Source: Dipylidium caninum
Taxonomy: Eukaryota > Platyhelminthes > Cestoda > Cyclophyllidea > Dipylidiidae
Direction: 5' to 3'
Assembly (NCBI GenBank): GCA_017562135.1
Contig: QEYB01001053.1
Coordinates: 682,001-746,000 of the forward strand
Length of the DNA stretch: 64,000 nt
A program made the position numbers and the translations under genes. Positions within the stretch are counted from its first letter, which is position 1. Each line of letters opens with the position of its first letter. Below are positions 10,660 to 22,680 of the stretch, one piece after another. The notes below the pieces were generated by a model. That model was not told the DNA's origin. It saw only the letters and a program-made list of their open reading frames with translations, and made no database searches.

Positions 10660-13600
10660 ATGGCAAAATTTTTCGGAGCAAGCTTGTTTAAGAAATCGAC
10701 CAACTTTTCCAACGAGGACTCTCAAATTAAAAAGGAATATAACCGTCACAACATGAGAGAAAGTAACAAAGTTGCTCCCAACGCACCTTCGCTGATGTGG
10801 GACACAATCTGTGACCTAAATAGCTCCAGTGACCTCGATGACTCGGCAGAATTTTTTTACTCACGTTCAAATGTGTTTTCACCAAGAATGGATAAATCTC
10901 ATTCCCTGAATGAAGGTGCACCTGAAAAGGCGACGATAGCTACATCTCCGAGTACCAACAAGTGGAAAACAAATTTTCTGACGCCTGAACACTCTACAAG
11001 ACAGTCACGATTAACCGAATCCACTCCTATATCTCCATCGCTATCTCGTTTTCAATCTAAGTCCCAAACATCCACTTCGATGGGTTTGCGTTATACTCCA
11101 AAGCTGTGTAATTCTCCCGCACTTAAGTCGCCATCAAGTTCTCTACGAGTGGATCTTACAGAACGCAGTGCATCACCTAGCATCGGCAACACAATTTCCC
11201 CCACGAATGTACACTTAAACACCGATGTTGGAAAAAAGCAAATAACCTTTGTAGAACCAGAAAAAACTCTCGATCTTAGCTCTCTCGATATTGATCAGAC
11301 CGATGACGAAGAACACCAAAGTGATAGCACTCAGTACCATAGTATAGGGGAAGGAAATCTCGCTGTCCAAGCAATAACTAGCAAAGTGGATGAACAATAC
11401 CGCGAAGAGGAAACTTCTGAAACCTTTCCAAGTGATAAGTGAGTTCGTTTGCTCGCCGTTTCCTTATATCTTACTATTAAGCTTACTTTACAGCTTCGGA
11501 CACCTCTTCGTAGATAAGTGCTCTTTTCTAACCGTATACAATTGCATAGTTAACATATCGACTAGTAAGTGCGTGAACATCCCCTGTAGCCAACACAAGA
11601 GAGTTTATATACAATTCTTGTTATAATATTAAGCTTTTCCATCTTCCGTGCGTGCTTACAACACACCAGATACCATATGAGCATAAAAGTCCGTATGCGC
11701 ATAGCAGGTAGGGAGGAAGCTGTAGGTGACCCAAATTCCATTTACTTTTAGACTGTCACTTTTACAAATAAGATTGAAAAACGAAGCAGCAAAGTTGGAA
11801 GGGTGGAAGAACGAGATGTTGTCTAAGCTGAAGAAAAAGGTGAGTGTTTCAACGACTGAAATGCGTAATCTCGTCTCACTAGGAAGAGAAGTTGGCAGAA
11901 GCTAATAATCTTGTGACAAGTCTTCGGAAATCTAATCTGGAGTTGCAAATGGACAGGGAAAATGCTAGTCTGAGGGTAAAGGATGAAATCGAGAAGCGAG
12001 AAATGACGGAAAAGAAGTAGTTACCTTCTTATGAAATCCTGATTTCCAACGTAGAATAACAGGAACCAGGGACTTGTGTGAGGCCATTAAAACACAAATT
12101 GGTTTTGTGCAGGCAACCTGTTCTTCAAGTAAGCGCATTGCGAATCTCGATAGTGTTTTTCATCGAGTAATATGATAATTGTATCTTTTATGTAAGGTGA
12201 CTGAACCTTACGAAAATCAATTGTTGTCCATTCTCTCAACGTATTCAGAATACAGAGTGAATCTTTTCCAGTATAATGGTTTTCGGTATGCGATTTATCC
12301 CTAGAACCGAGGCAGCAGCGGTTAAGGTGTAGATGAGACCACTAATGATATGTCTTGAAGGCGATGAATGTTAACATTCGTGTCGTACTATCGTCAACTT
12401 ATTAAAATGGTCTTCTTCTTTAGCGATGCAGACGTGTTTTAAAACATCCACAATGCAGAAAGCTATCACAACACTATTAGAGGACACATTAAGGGATTTT
12501 CGCAGTCTGAGCATCCAGTTGGACGAAAGCAAAAACAAGAATCGCAGTCTGGGTAACGACAACTCCTTGTCTCAAATCATTGTGCCTTTAGTTGAACGTG
12601 AGGAACGACTGTGCCAAAAGCACGAGCACGACATGAATGTTCTCATAACTCGCAACACAGATCTGCAGAGCGAAATTGGGAAAATTGTCTCTGAGAGAAA
12701 TGACCTTGACTCCGTGATCCAGCAGTGCTCCCTCATTTTAACCGAACAGCTGCCGAAATTTAAGATAACACTTGAAAACATGCAAATGCTGTTTGGAACG
12801 GTGGGTGAAGTTAAGCTTGCTCTAGAAGAAGACGTGAAGAGAAGCAATGTTAGTAAATATTTGAATCCTGACCGTATCAAATTGTATACTACTCGTGTTA
12901 TGCTGTATGAAATTGGCGTTATCTTATTTGACGATTTGGCAGACTGAGGTGTTGACAATGAGGACTTGGAGTAGAGAAAAGGACAAGCAGTTAGCAGAGA
13001 CAAAGAATAAGTGCATGCAAATGTCGAATGACCTTTCGCGATTGTATGCACAAGTGCAGGATTGGAAGAAAATCTGTGTGGAGAGAGACACGAAAGTCAC
13101 TACTCTGGAGGAGGAGATTAGGGAGATAACTCAAGAAAAGAGTCATCTTCAGGAGGACCTAAACAGGGTATGGTGGGGGATCATGAAGCATCGAGTACAG
13201 TTACTTCGCAGGCTAATGAATTGGTTGCTTTGCCTGTTTCAGAAAGGCATGGCTTTCGAAGCAGCGATGCGTGCTCGCGAAAAGGAATTATTACAACTTA
13301 CAACGGGCCTGAATATGGCTCTGTCAAGCCTCACTTCTCTGTGAGTAATTCACGATGCCGATGTTTTTATTATGGACTCCTTTTAGGTCCCAAGAAACCA
13401 AGGAACTTGTGATGACATATGAACAAGAAGAAGGTAAGTACGAAACATTTAATTATCCTATTCCATAGGGTATTTACTCCATCTGTCGTCGAAGAGAGCA
13501 GAAGATTTGGTAAGAAATTTGATGTTGGGTCACTGTTAACTGAAAACTCGTAAATATTCCCCGGTGTAATAGCAAGGCGGAGCACATGGCGTATGAGGTT

Positions 13601-16600
13601 CAATTTGACTTGCCTACAACATCAATAATTAGTTAGCCATCAGACCTAAATAATAGGTCAATGAACAATTAAATGTCTGCTTCGATGTAGCTGATTTTCC
13701 CTCATTCCTTTACCGTGTTGTTGAGCGACCTTAGAGACCAGTACACTTCCTCTGCCAATTCTCTTTTCTCATTTTACCTAATTAAAACATTTAAGTAATA
13801 CGTTGTGGAGGATGAGACATTTTCCTGATACGAGGTTAATAGCGCCGAACAGAATGCATTCCTTCACTCCTGTCCAAACTGGAGAATACAGAGGAGGTCA
13901 AACCAGCCCCCTCGTGCTACCTTAATATTTAACGCTGCCCATGATCCTCTTAGGATCGCGCTAAAACACGAGAAAACGAATTACTACTTCAAATTGAGGA
14001 GCGAGTGACAAATGCAAATGAAAGTGAACGACTGATTCAAGAGTTGAAGGCTGCAAGAGATGAGTATTTGGTGAGTACTGAAATATGTGCATAAAATAAG
14101 ATTGTAAGGATGTTCAGGATCCTAACCTGGTGGTGTTGAATTAATAATCAGACTGATGAAGAGCAAATGGTTAACTTCTGCATTACAGTTCCCAGATTAT
14201 ACTAACACGATATGTGACCAAAATATTCTGAGAATAACACCTCTTCCTTATTATCTTCACTTAGGAGAACGTGGAATCACTAAAATGTGAGTTATGTAAG
14301 CTCGAAAAGACCTACCGAGATTTGGAGGAATCGAACCGAGCACTGTCTTCTTCTTTGTCTGTGGAGAGGGTGAGTCGAATAGTTCTTTGATTCTTCTGTG
14401 CTCTCTCCGATTCATCTCTTCATAATTGTCTCCATCGCCTTCTTTAATTAATAATTTTATTTGCACCATCCTGAATCGCTAATCTGTGTTTTATTCGTAT
14501 TCGTCTCATATCATTTCATATCAAAATTTGTATTGTCGTTATGATTTGTACTGCTTTTAAGGAGGCGTATAGTGTAGTTGAAAAGCAGTTACTTCAGGAA
14601 CAGAGGTCGGGGGAACTGCGAAATCAGGAAATGCTGGATCTGAGGTGAGATGGGTCTAGCTTTGGAGCAACTCCTCTTTAGCACCTTCTTCGATGGAAAA
14701 CAGAACAGAATAACACAATAGTTTATGTTGCCATTTCAGAGCGACGATCTCGAAACAGCAGAATGAGCTAGACGAATTGACGACAACGGTAGGAAATATG
14801 GGAATCGAAGAGAATAGGCTGAAAAACAAAATCCGCGACATGAGTAGATGCATTGAGGTGAGTTGGAAATGCAATGATTTGCCATCGTGTATTTCGAATA
14901 GAATTTCCGTTGTGGAGCAAATAATGCTTAAGATAAAAAGACAAGACACGATCTAACCTACGGTATAATATAATTATATTTTTTTGGACTAATGGAACAG
15001 ACCAAACAACTTGCAGCATTTTACTGAGAAATTATACGTATTGGGTAAGAAGTAGAGCTAGTAACATTAGAAATGGCAGATGAGGGCTGAGGAGTTGGCT
15101 GTCTACACACACCGCCGACGGATATGGGACACAGGAGCGTTTGACTGGCGTTTGGCGGATGTCTGTCTGTCCGTCGCCTATCACCCCATCACACGGTAAA
15201 CATGACACGGTGCCCCTTCCACACCGCGGCTCGAGTGAGGAGGACACTGGCATCACCCTTCACTGTCTCCCAACGCGACGACCAGTCGCTGTCAACCGTC
15301 GACCCCCTGTGGCCGCATTGCCTAATCAGTCCTCTGCCTTCACTTGAGTGTGCGACATGCCAACAATTTCGACTGTTGTGCTGGTGATAGGGCAATTCTG
15401 GGGGAACACCTCCCCTCCTCCCTCCCTCCTCCCTCTCTGCGAGTGCACCAGGCGGCGAAGCAGCCACGACATGAGCGGACGGGACGACACTCGCATTAGT
15501 GGTGTTGAATGCTTTCCCACGATGCATTGGGCGCTGACGTGACGCCCTTAGTTCTAGAGACTGATCTGGACCTTTTGACTTTACAGTGTTTTAACGTTGG
15601 CTAAAGATGAACAACGTGGGTGCTGTCGATTTCTGACAGTTTTTAACCAAATCATTAGGTGACTGCGGTAATACGCAAGGGAGGTAATATATAGATATTC
15701 TTGGTATTGCTACTTTTGTTGTTATAGTTGAAGAACGACCAGATAGTTCAAATGGAAAAAAGGCTGATTGAGAGGGAAGAGCATATGCACGTTTTGGAGG
15801 ATGCTGCAGCACGTGCCGGCCAAGAGGTGAGGACGAGCTCGGCCAGTCTGGTGGAACGTGATGCTGAAGTGGCACAACTGCGCGAGGCCTTACACAGTGC
15901 GCAGGCTGATCACACCACAGCACTGCGGCACTGTGAGGAGGTTCGAGCCGAACTGCTGGGCGCTGTCGAGCAACAGCAGCAGGAATCGGACAAAGTGTTG
16001 CGTCAAAAAGAAAAGCAAATAGAATCTCTCAAGGAGAGCCTGAGTGCTCTCCAAAAGGAGGCGGATAAGAATTCAAAAAAAGTTGTGAGTTGCAATCTGC
16101 TAATAATAGACTTTTTGAGTACCATTAGTCGCCAAAGCTCCAAGCCGCATGCCGTGCCAAGAAGCGACCCCGATGGGCCTGAGAAAACAGGACTTAAGAG
16201 GCAGTAAATCCATCTAAATGTTAAAAGAGGCGTGTGTGTCATTCTGTCGCAAATATTCCAGGAAAAATTAGGATAATATTCATTTTGTATTAAATTACTT
16301 ACAAATTAAGGCCAGATATCAATTTTTTATTTCATTGTTAACGTTCGGTGGTTACTTATAGCAATTGTTGGTATAATGGAAGTGAATGCTCAAATTATCT
16401 TTAACTCCAACCTATGGGCCTCTGGCACTTACTTGATTCAGACTGTCAGTTTTTGGTTGGTTTGATTACTCATAGGAAAAGAAAATGACGGAAAATGTGG
16501 TGCACACTGAAAAACTAAGGGAACAGTTGAAAGAAAGTGTACAGGAAAAGGTAAGGCAATTACTTCTACTCACAAACCAAATTAATCGAAAATTTGTTTC

Positions 16601-17854
16601 ATTGCAGAAGGACCTGTCAAAACAATTGACGGCTACTAGACAGAAAGTGGGGAAGCTCGAAAAAGAACTTGAGGAAAAGGTATAAGTACTCATTTACTCA
16701 AGTATTAATTGTTTCGTAGCAAATTTCAGTGTAAAGAGATTACACATTTTATCATAAGCAGCGTATAATACAAGGCTCGAAACAAAGATATAATAGGAAA
16801 ATAAAGCCTCAGTTACCCACCTAATTTAAAGTTTCTTTTCACCGAGATGATTGAACACTTTCCCTTGCAGAGGAAGTTACTATCGGAAATGGAAAACAAA
16901 GTTGGAAATCTCAATGTCGAGTTGAATGACTTAAACTATGAAAAGGCCACTTTCAGTTCAATATTAAGCGCAAAGGAGAAAGAAATTGAACGACTACTTT
17001 CCATCGAGGCCGAATTCGGCGAATTCAAACAGTCAGTAATGAATAATTCGCCTCCCTGCTCCGCACAAATTCCCAAATCCATCGAACTGGAGGTGCAAAA
17101 AACCCCTCGTTCGCCATTCCTCTCCGAAAAATTCAACAACGTAGTGGGTTGCCCAATTTTGGTTTAAAGTATTTCCTTAATCGCCGTTTGCAACTAGGTT
17201 CTACTGAAGACGCCACAGAAGACACCTAAGAGTATTTTGAAACAGCCTGGATCGGAGTGCAAACGGCGTCGAGTGCTCCTCATTTCCCCCGAAAGAGAAA
17301 CCACCAAAAGCGGGCGCTTTGAAGGGAAGCCGGAATCGAGGGAGACAGACAGTGTCAGTGAAGCGGACGCGATTGAAACGCATCCCCCTCTCACGCCTGT
17401 GCCTCCACGCACGCCAAACGTTCGTGACATGCCACAAGCTCGGGTGAGTTCAATGTGCTTTTCACAGTCATCTTACACAAGATTGGCACATACGATGATG
17501 TTAACACCACCCCTCCCATATGCGCAACGTGGGGCCATATGAGGACGTCGAAACATCAAACACACATAGCGTTAAAGGCTACCGTGCTACTCCAGTGAAT
17601 TCCAAATCACTGAACTTGAATCGCACACCCCTCTCCTATTTTAATGCGTTCTCTCTAAGGGCACAAATGTCAGAAAGACGCCGGGATCGAGTGGAGGAAG
17701 TCGCGGCCCTCCCACTAACACTCGATCATCCAGACAGTTGGTCAGGGGGAAAGGTGGAGGCGGACGTGAGGAAACGGCATCGGCGATCATCCCCGTTGCC
17801 TCATCGTCATGGTTCGACTCAGACGAAATGTTTGGTCTTGGCGCCGAAGAATAA
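10660..17854 (+). CDS. SYCP1: Synaptonemal complex protein 1 (SYCP1)-like coiled-coil protein, 19 exons
   Basis: Hand-built exons: 10660-11438, 11752-11839, 11883-12016, 12055-12128, 12424-12848, 12943-13167, 13243-13340, 13387-13433, 13469-13509, 13954-14070, 14265-14369, 14562-14644, 14740-14857, 15728-16084, 16476-16550, 16608-16679, 16871-17140, 17198-17443, 17660-17854. All junctions are GT-AG and phase-consistent, giving 1182 residues plus stop. Residues 1-260 are Ser/Thr-rich; about 260-1030 is near-continuous coiled coil; the tail is basic with KTPQKTPKSILKQPG, KRRR and a KTPGS motif, ending DSDEMFGLGAEE. SYCP1 is the transverse filament that joins homologue axes in meiosis. The long coil with an S/T-P-rich DNA-binding-type tail, plus an N-terminal coil patch (EAAKLEGWK...KKKEEKLAE, TRDLCEAIK) resembling SYCP1 (EAEKIKKWK, TRHLCNLLK), supports this. 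Other long coiled-coil proteins remain possible. The first ATG is the only good start. Confidence 0.6.
13469..13509 (+). other. 41-nt internal exon of the SYCP1-like gene
   Basis: Flanked by TTCCATAG and GTAAGA, this short exon is needed to restore phase. The preceding exon ends in phase 1 and the following exon (13954) starts in phase 0. It adds 14 residues (starting GYLLHLSSK). It is easily missed by gene finders. Confidence 0.55.
15052..15575 (-). repeat. Dispersed repeat family 1, copy A (in SYCP1-like intron)
   Basis: The reverse complement of this block matches 28104-28770 over most of its length, including the end segments (CTAGAACTAAGGGCGTCAC at one end, CCTCAGCCCTCATCTGCCA at the other) and a central GGGAGG run. 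Copy A lacks about 55 bp present near the start of copy B. The two copies are in opposite orientation about 13 kb apart. No terminal inverted repeats, transposase or reverse transcriptase are visible, so it looks like a non-autonomous mobile element. It fills much of the largest intron in the 3' half of the gene. Confidence 0.75.
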
Positions 17855-18780
17855 GCAGATATTCAATCTAACTCTTCCCTTTTCTTGTTTGTGCGACTGT
17901 TCTTCTCACGTTCTTCCTTAAGGGTGACTTTATCATGTTGTTTGTTGTAAACCTCACTTTAATAGCAGAGACATCGTCGCATTCATAGAGTTCTTTGCGT
18001 GGACCTAGCTTGCTTTGGGGGAGCGGTGAAAGGTTTCTTTTATTTCCCACCTCCACATTACATCATGGCAGATGCAAGTTTTTTGTTATCGTCCCTCCCT
18101 GCAGCAGAACTTTTCCACTACTCTCGAATTGCAACTGCATCCTAATTATAGGAACACGAGGAGTGGCAAATACTTGCGGCAAAGACGAGTGGTGCACATG
18201 GTGCTCGTAGTCGCTGCAAAAGCACGCGGAAAGGAGCTGCACTGCCAGCTAAGATGGAATCACGACGCTTAGGCGGAGTGGCGCAGAACCGAGGGGGGCC
18301 TGACTTGGCTGATAGGGTCGAGGAGAATTTGCCTTCCACCGGATTATTTCTATCAACTCTCAAGTGATATGCCTCCTCTTGACTAGACGATCGCGTCTAG
18401 AGCGAGATAATTTGACACAATGCAATGGTCGCATGCGCGTAGAAGGTGGAAAGACAGCTGCACCGTGGTAATCCCGATGCTGGTGCATGTGTCGCCGTGA
18501 ACTGAGGCGTATTTCGGTGGACGACACCGCGCCCGATAGGATCGGGATCTGTAACCCCAAAGACACAGGAAATCGGCATGAATGCCTTCAATCTACCCGA
18601 TCACCATTCCCTGGAGGCGTCCTCCGCTTTTCTACACGTGGGCCGATGTGGAGGCGAGCAAAAACGAATCCGCTTTAACAGCCTGAGCGGAGGTCAGGAC
18701 AGGCGCCATCCTCTTCCCCCTGGAAGACGGAATACGAGGCGGTGAATCTGAGGTAAGTGGATCGAAGTGCCAGTTACTTC
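17855..18780. other. Region between convergent genes
   Basis: This contains the 3' ends of the SYCP1-like gene (+) and the SH3-SH2 gene (-). Several short overlapping frames on both strands (60-73 codons) show no domain. I could not exclude additional 3' exons of the SH3-SH2 gene here but found none with consistent phase. Confidence 0.35.
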
Positions 18781-19921
18781 CTATAAGGACTCCGAGTGGA
18801 CTCTACGGATGGAAGGTGGAAAGGAGGAGAGCTCAGCCATTAGGCATTCGGTCCTGGCCCCATCCTCCCTCACCGCGCGGAAGAACAAGTGGAACTCGCG
18901 GTACCCTGATTTTATTTTAATAGGGCAAGGGAAGGCAGTCTTGACTGATGGGGATTTGTTCAAGGAGAAACATCTACGTGAAGCCTTTCGAAAAATCCTT
19001 GAACGGTTGGTACGCTTGCAACTTGATTCCATCCGTAACCACGTTGTCTGTACGAGAGAAAGGTATACAGATGCATAGTGAATGGTTACCTTCTTACCCA
19101 TGTAGTAGATGATCAGATCCTCAATCGTTTCAAATATGGGCTTTGGATAAATGTTGCATATTCCCTTATTCCTGTCGAAGTATATCTTGAAGTGAACCAC
19201 CCCGCGGAGCGTAAGGACCGATAAGGCCATCGTGGCATTCACTAAAGTCAATGTTGGGTGTCACTTTGAGGGTGTTTCATACTAACCAAATTACACTTCC
19301 TTAGCAAGAACTCACTTACAGGAACTGGGTCGGAGGAGGTAGTTGAATTTACAGTTGTAATGAACACTCTTGAGTGTCGCTGTCGCACTCTCACGGTTCT
19401 CATTTCTGAAGGCGTCCAGGGCTGCCGAGTATCCGGTCTCACGAGTTACATAATTGCTCGGAATTTGGCCCAGTTTACCTGTCCGGGGGTTTTCAGCAAA
19501 TATCCACCCCTGTTCCCCCCGCATCGAGGCCTCGTCCACCTGGCAAAAAGCGCAACATTTCCACCTTTTCAATTGTATCCTCCGCGAATGAAAGAGGAAA
19601 AAAATAAAGTACCCACATAGAAGGGTGAGTGCATTGTCATACCAGTTACTCTGTGTTCTCAAATACCATCACCATTAACTCAGCACAACTGTGACTCTAT
19701 CTTTGTGAAAAGTTTGTATTGTCTTCCATTTCTGCCTTCAGATTTGCTTAATCGGGCACCAGAGAACTGAGGGCTTACCAGGAGAAGATCGCCGGCTCTG
19801 AACGCTAGATCTCCTGTCTGCATGGCTTCAAAGGTGTGCAGAGCAAAGACGTAGACGGATGATTTACCCAGTGACATTGTGGGAAGACTACTTCTGCTGT
19901 GGACTTCTTGGCGTTATGTTG
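18781..19921 (-). CDS. Small SH3-SH2 domain protein (adaptor type), four coding exons
   Basis: Exons on the minus strand: 19921-19779 (ATG at 19877), 19539-19320, 19241-19098 and 18905 to a TAG at 18781-18783. Phases match at all three introns, giving about 195 residues. Residues 8-60 form an SH3 domain: ALHTFEAMQTGDLAF, then GDLLLV, and after the intron GWIFAENPRTGKLGQIPSNYV, with the ALY-like, acidic, Trp and SNYV positions. Residues about 75-155 form an SH2 domain with the phosphotyrosine-binding FNYLLRPSS (FLVR motif, Arg present), ALSVLTLRGVVHFKI and FETIEDLIIYYM. The usual first SH2 Trp is not obvious. This order is shared by Src-family kinases, Csk, SLAP and GRB2-type adaptors, but no kinase motif (HRD, DFG) was found downstream. 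It therefore looks like a phosphotyrosine adaptor. A 3' extension beyond exon 4 is possible. Confidence 0.68.
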
Positions 19922-19935
19922 CTGGGCGAAAAGGA
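19919..19935 (-). promoter_or_regulatory. Splice acceptor 44 nt upstream of the SH3-SH2 start (cis or spliced-leader)
   Basis: A pyrimidine tract ending CGCCCAG on the minus strand precedes a 44-nt leader that has an in-frame TAA and then the ATG at 19877. No coding exon was found upstream, so the acceptor either joins a 5' non-coding exon or accepts a spliced leader, as is common in flatworms. The sequence alone cannot distinguish these. Confidence 0.35.
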
Positions 19936-22680
19936 AGGAGGAACAAGTTAATGTTGCACCACCTACCATGGCGAAGGAGTGTGGAAGCATCGCGAGGTGT
20001 TGTCATGTGAGTCAAGACTACCGTCCAGCCAATATGCTGCCAATCACTATTACTTGGATCTGATGGCGGGTGATCCGCGAGACGCGGTCCGTGCACACCA
20101 AGGTAACGTTAATTTAAGAAATTAAGGGAAAACCGTGACTTGTAGGAGAAAGTGTGCCCCCCTCCCCCTCGGGCAGAGGGACGGAGACAGTTGACATGAG
20201 TGGTGGACGGAGGTTGAATGGTTCATGAACTTTTAACCCAGAGGTGGGGGGTGCCGGGGGAGGCAAGTGTGAAATGGCAACCGCCGGTTGTAAAATACCA
20301 TAGAGTCAATCGCAAAAGGGGAAATGGGTTCAAAGTTAAAAGATGTCTCCATGGCTACCTGCCATCGTTTCACCAGTGTGACCACTCACCTATGTTCTCT
20401 CTCCCCCCCCCTCCAAGCCCCTCCTCTCCCCTCTTCTAGTGCATTTTAGATTCTTTCGAAAATAGGGTATCAGGGCGAGAAGAAAGGCAGGAAGGAAGGA
20501 AAAACTCCCCTCAAGTTGAAATGAAGGCAGAAGAGGGTAGACAATCTCACCTGTCGACTCGGCGCGGCTGTCAGGAGTTGCAGGCACCGCGTGATGAGCA
20601 GAGCGTTCATGTGAGCACACGAGAGGGGGCACCACTGCGAAAGCGCCATTTTTTTCTTTCGAGAGTCCACTTGACTCAAAAAACCAATCGCATTCTGCCG
20701 TCTTCATGCCATGTCGCCTCTCAGAGCCCTCACGGAAGCCAATCAAACTTCGTGGCGACTGCACCACTGCCAGTGTGGAACGTAGGCACTGTTGCTAAGA
20801 GAACGCACTCGGCTCAGCGCAGCGGTGAAGTGGAGCACTCGTCGCGGAACACGCGGGTCGAGAGGAGCTGGCAACAGACGGAGGACGGACGCCGTGAGGC
20901 AACGACAAGTGAGTTAGTGAGTGGGATTTTTGGGTGCACATGTCCGTCCGCCATTCATCCCTTTGTATAAAGTTTACAACTCAACGACTGCAAATGTTAG
21001 AGTAGAAATGCAATTCGGAAATTTTGCTGAAAAGCATAACTTTGTGTGATTTGGTACTCTCTGTTTTCGCCGATGATCTGTTGCCATCGCTCAAACAATG
21101 TCATAATTCAACATTCATAAAATTTCTGACCTTTGCTAGCAAAGAAAAACATGGATAAAGCGTGATTAGCCCTCATTAGTGTAACTAAAAGTTTGGTGGT
21201 TTGGGGAGTTCTGCAGGGGACGACGAGGTGAATGCCGGCTCGAGGGGACAAGTCCACAGCTACGGGGTGAAGAGGTCAAAACTTCCCACCGCAGATCCAG
21301 CACCTCTTGGCGAGTGACCAAAGAGGAGTGGGGCGGCGGTGCGGGGTGCGAGGTGGAGGCGGGCGGGGGCGGGCGTGGGGGCTCCGCGCTATCAGGCTGG
21401 AAGGCAGCAGCAGCCTTACGATGATGTTCCACTTCTGGTCGCCATTTTTCGAATGGCATCGCCCAGTTTGGCCAGTCTTTGAATGCACGTCTGACTCGAC
21501 CGTCGGGCTGTTTGTTATAGTTCAAAGTGGAGAATCCTTTTTACCATCCCATCAGACTGACTTCACAATCCCATTTGGGGAATTTCGGCCTTGTGGCGTC
21601 GTTTCAGCTGGTTCATCCCGCAGCAGCCACGGTCGCCTCCGAGTGACACTGCTTTAAACCGTCCACTCCTGGCCGCGAGCAAGTGGTCTCTCCGGAAATG
21701 GACAAATTTTGCCGCGTTCCAGTTGCTACGAACCGCAGATGCTGCTAATGCGTTGCGCCGAGTGAATCGCCTCCAGCTGGCGAGGGATCCACAGGCCGCG
21801 TTTCCTGACAGTCCAACGTCACGTCGCGCGCTTTGACGAACTGCATCGGCCATGGCCCCGATTGGTGCGGGTCTCGTCGCCTTCAACGGGGCGGACGGCC
21901 AGGTCGTTGAGCACTTTCCAGTGAAAACGCACCACAACAAGGGCTGGCGAGCCAATTTTAACGAGACCATTCTTCTTTCAACACCTCATTCCCATCTGGG
22001 GCACACAGACTCTTCTTTTCCATGCCACGTGTTCTTGTCTCTCCGGAAATAATACAATGAAATATCTCTCAAGTGGACGTCTTGTTTTGGCGTTTTTAAT
22101 CGGGGTAAAAACAAAACAATAGTACTAAAAGATATAATTTTTTACAAAATAAGAGGCAGAAGCCAAAACTTTACAATAAGAAAAAATAAAGATTGGATGT
22201 TTTGAGCACGTTAACAAAATAAAACAGGGGGGTTAAATCCATCTCTCGGCAGCATCCGCAACCACTTGGTCGCCAAGTGAAGAGGAAGCCATAAGATCCT
22301 GGAAGACGAGCCGTGCCATCGGCCGAGGTGGAGGCGCGTGTGCGAAGGACCCAGTCGGAGGTGGATCAACGCCCGCAGCCCCTCAGTGACACCGCACAAC
22401 CAGCCGAGGCCTCCATCGCGCGACTGCTGGTGTCGAGTCGATTTCCTGTCCTCGGAAACCGGTCTCAGTCTGTAAGACCGCTCAGTGGTCCAGACTGCGT
22501 CAGTGGATGTGGCTGCGTGGTGCCGAGGGGATGGAATCGCTGGCCCTGACGGAGCACACGGGACCTGGGGAGTGGAAGACTCGGCCAAAGGGCGCCCTGA
22601 CACGATAAGAACCGAACTCGTCGAGAGACCCCTCGACTCCCCATGTGGCGCCGACTTCACCCACTTCCAGGATTGCCAAA
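19922..22680. other. Region with weak minus-strand coding signals only
   Basis: No gene could be assembled. Minus-strand frames at 21166-21525 (120 codons, proline-rich centre) and 21563-21970 (136 codons, Arg/Ala-rich) are the longest and may contain exons of the unidentified gene centred at 22.7-23.2 kb. Neither shows a domain or convincing splice pair. A long minus frame at 22211-22684 is His/Arg/Ser-rich and probably spurious. Confidence 0.3.

Noticed and set aside
15189..15527. Protein-coding gene in the SYCP1-like intron
   Set aside because: Its frame recurs in the repeat copy at 28192-28416, but with indels that break correspondence; explained by the dispersed repeat.
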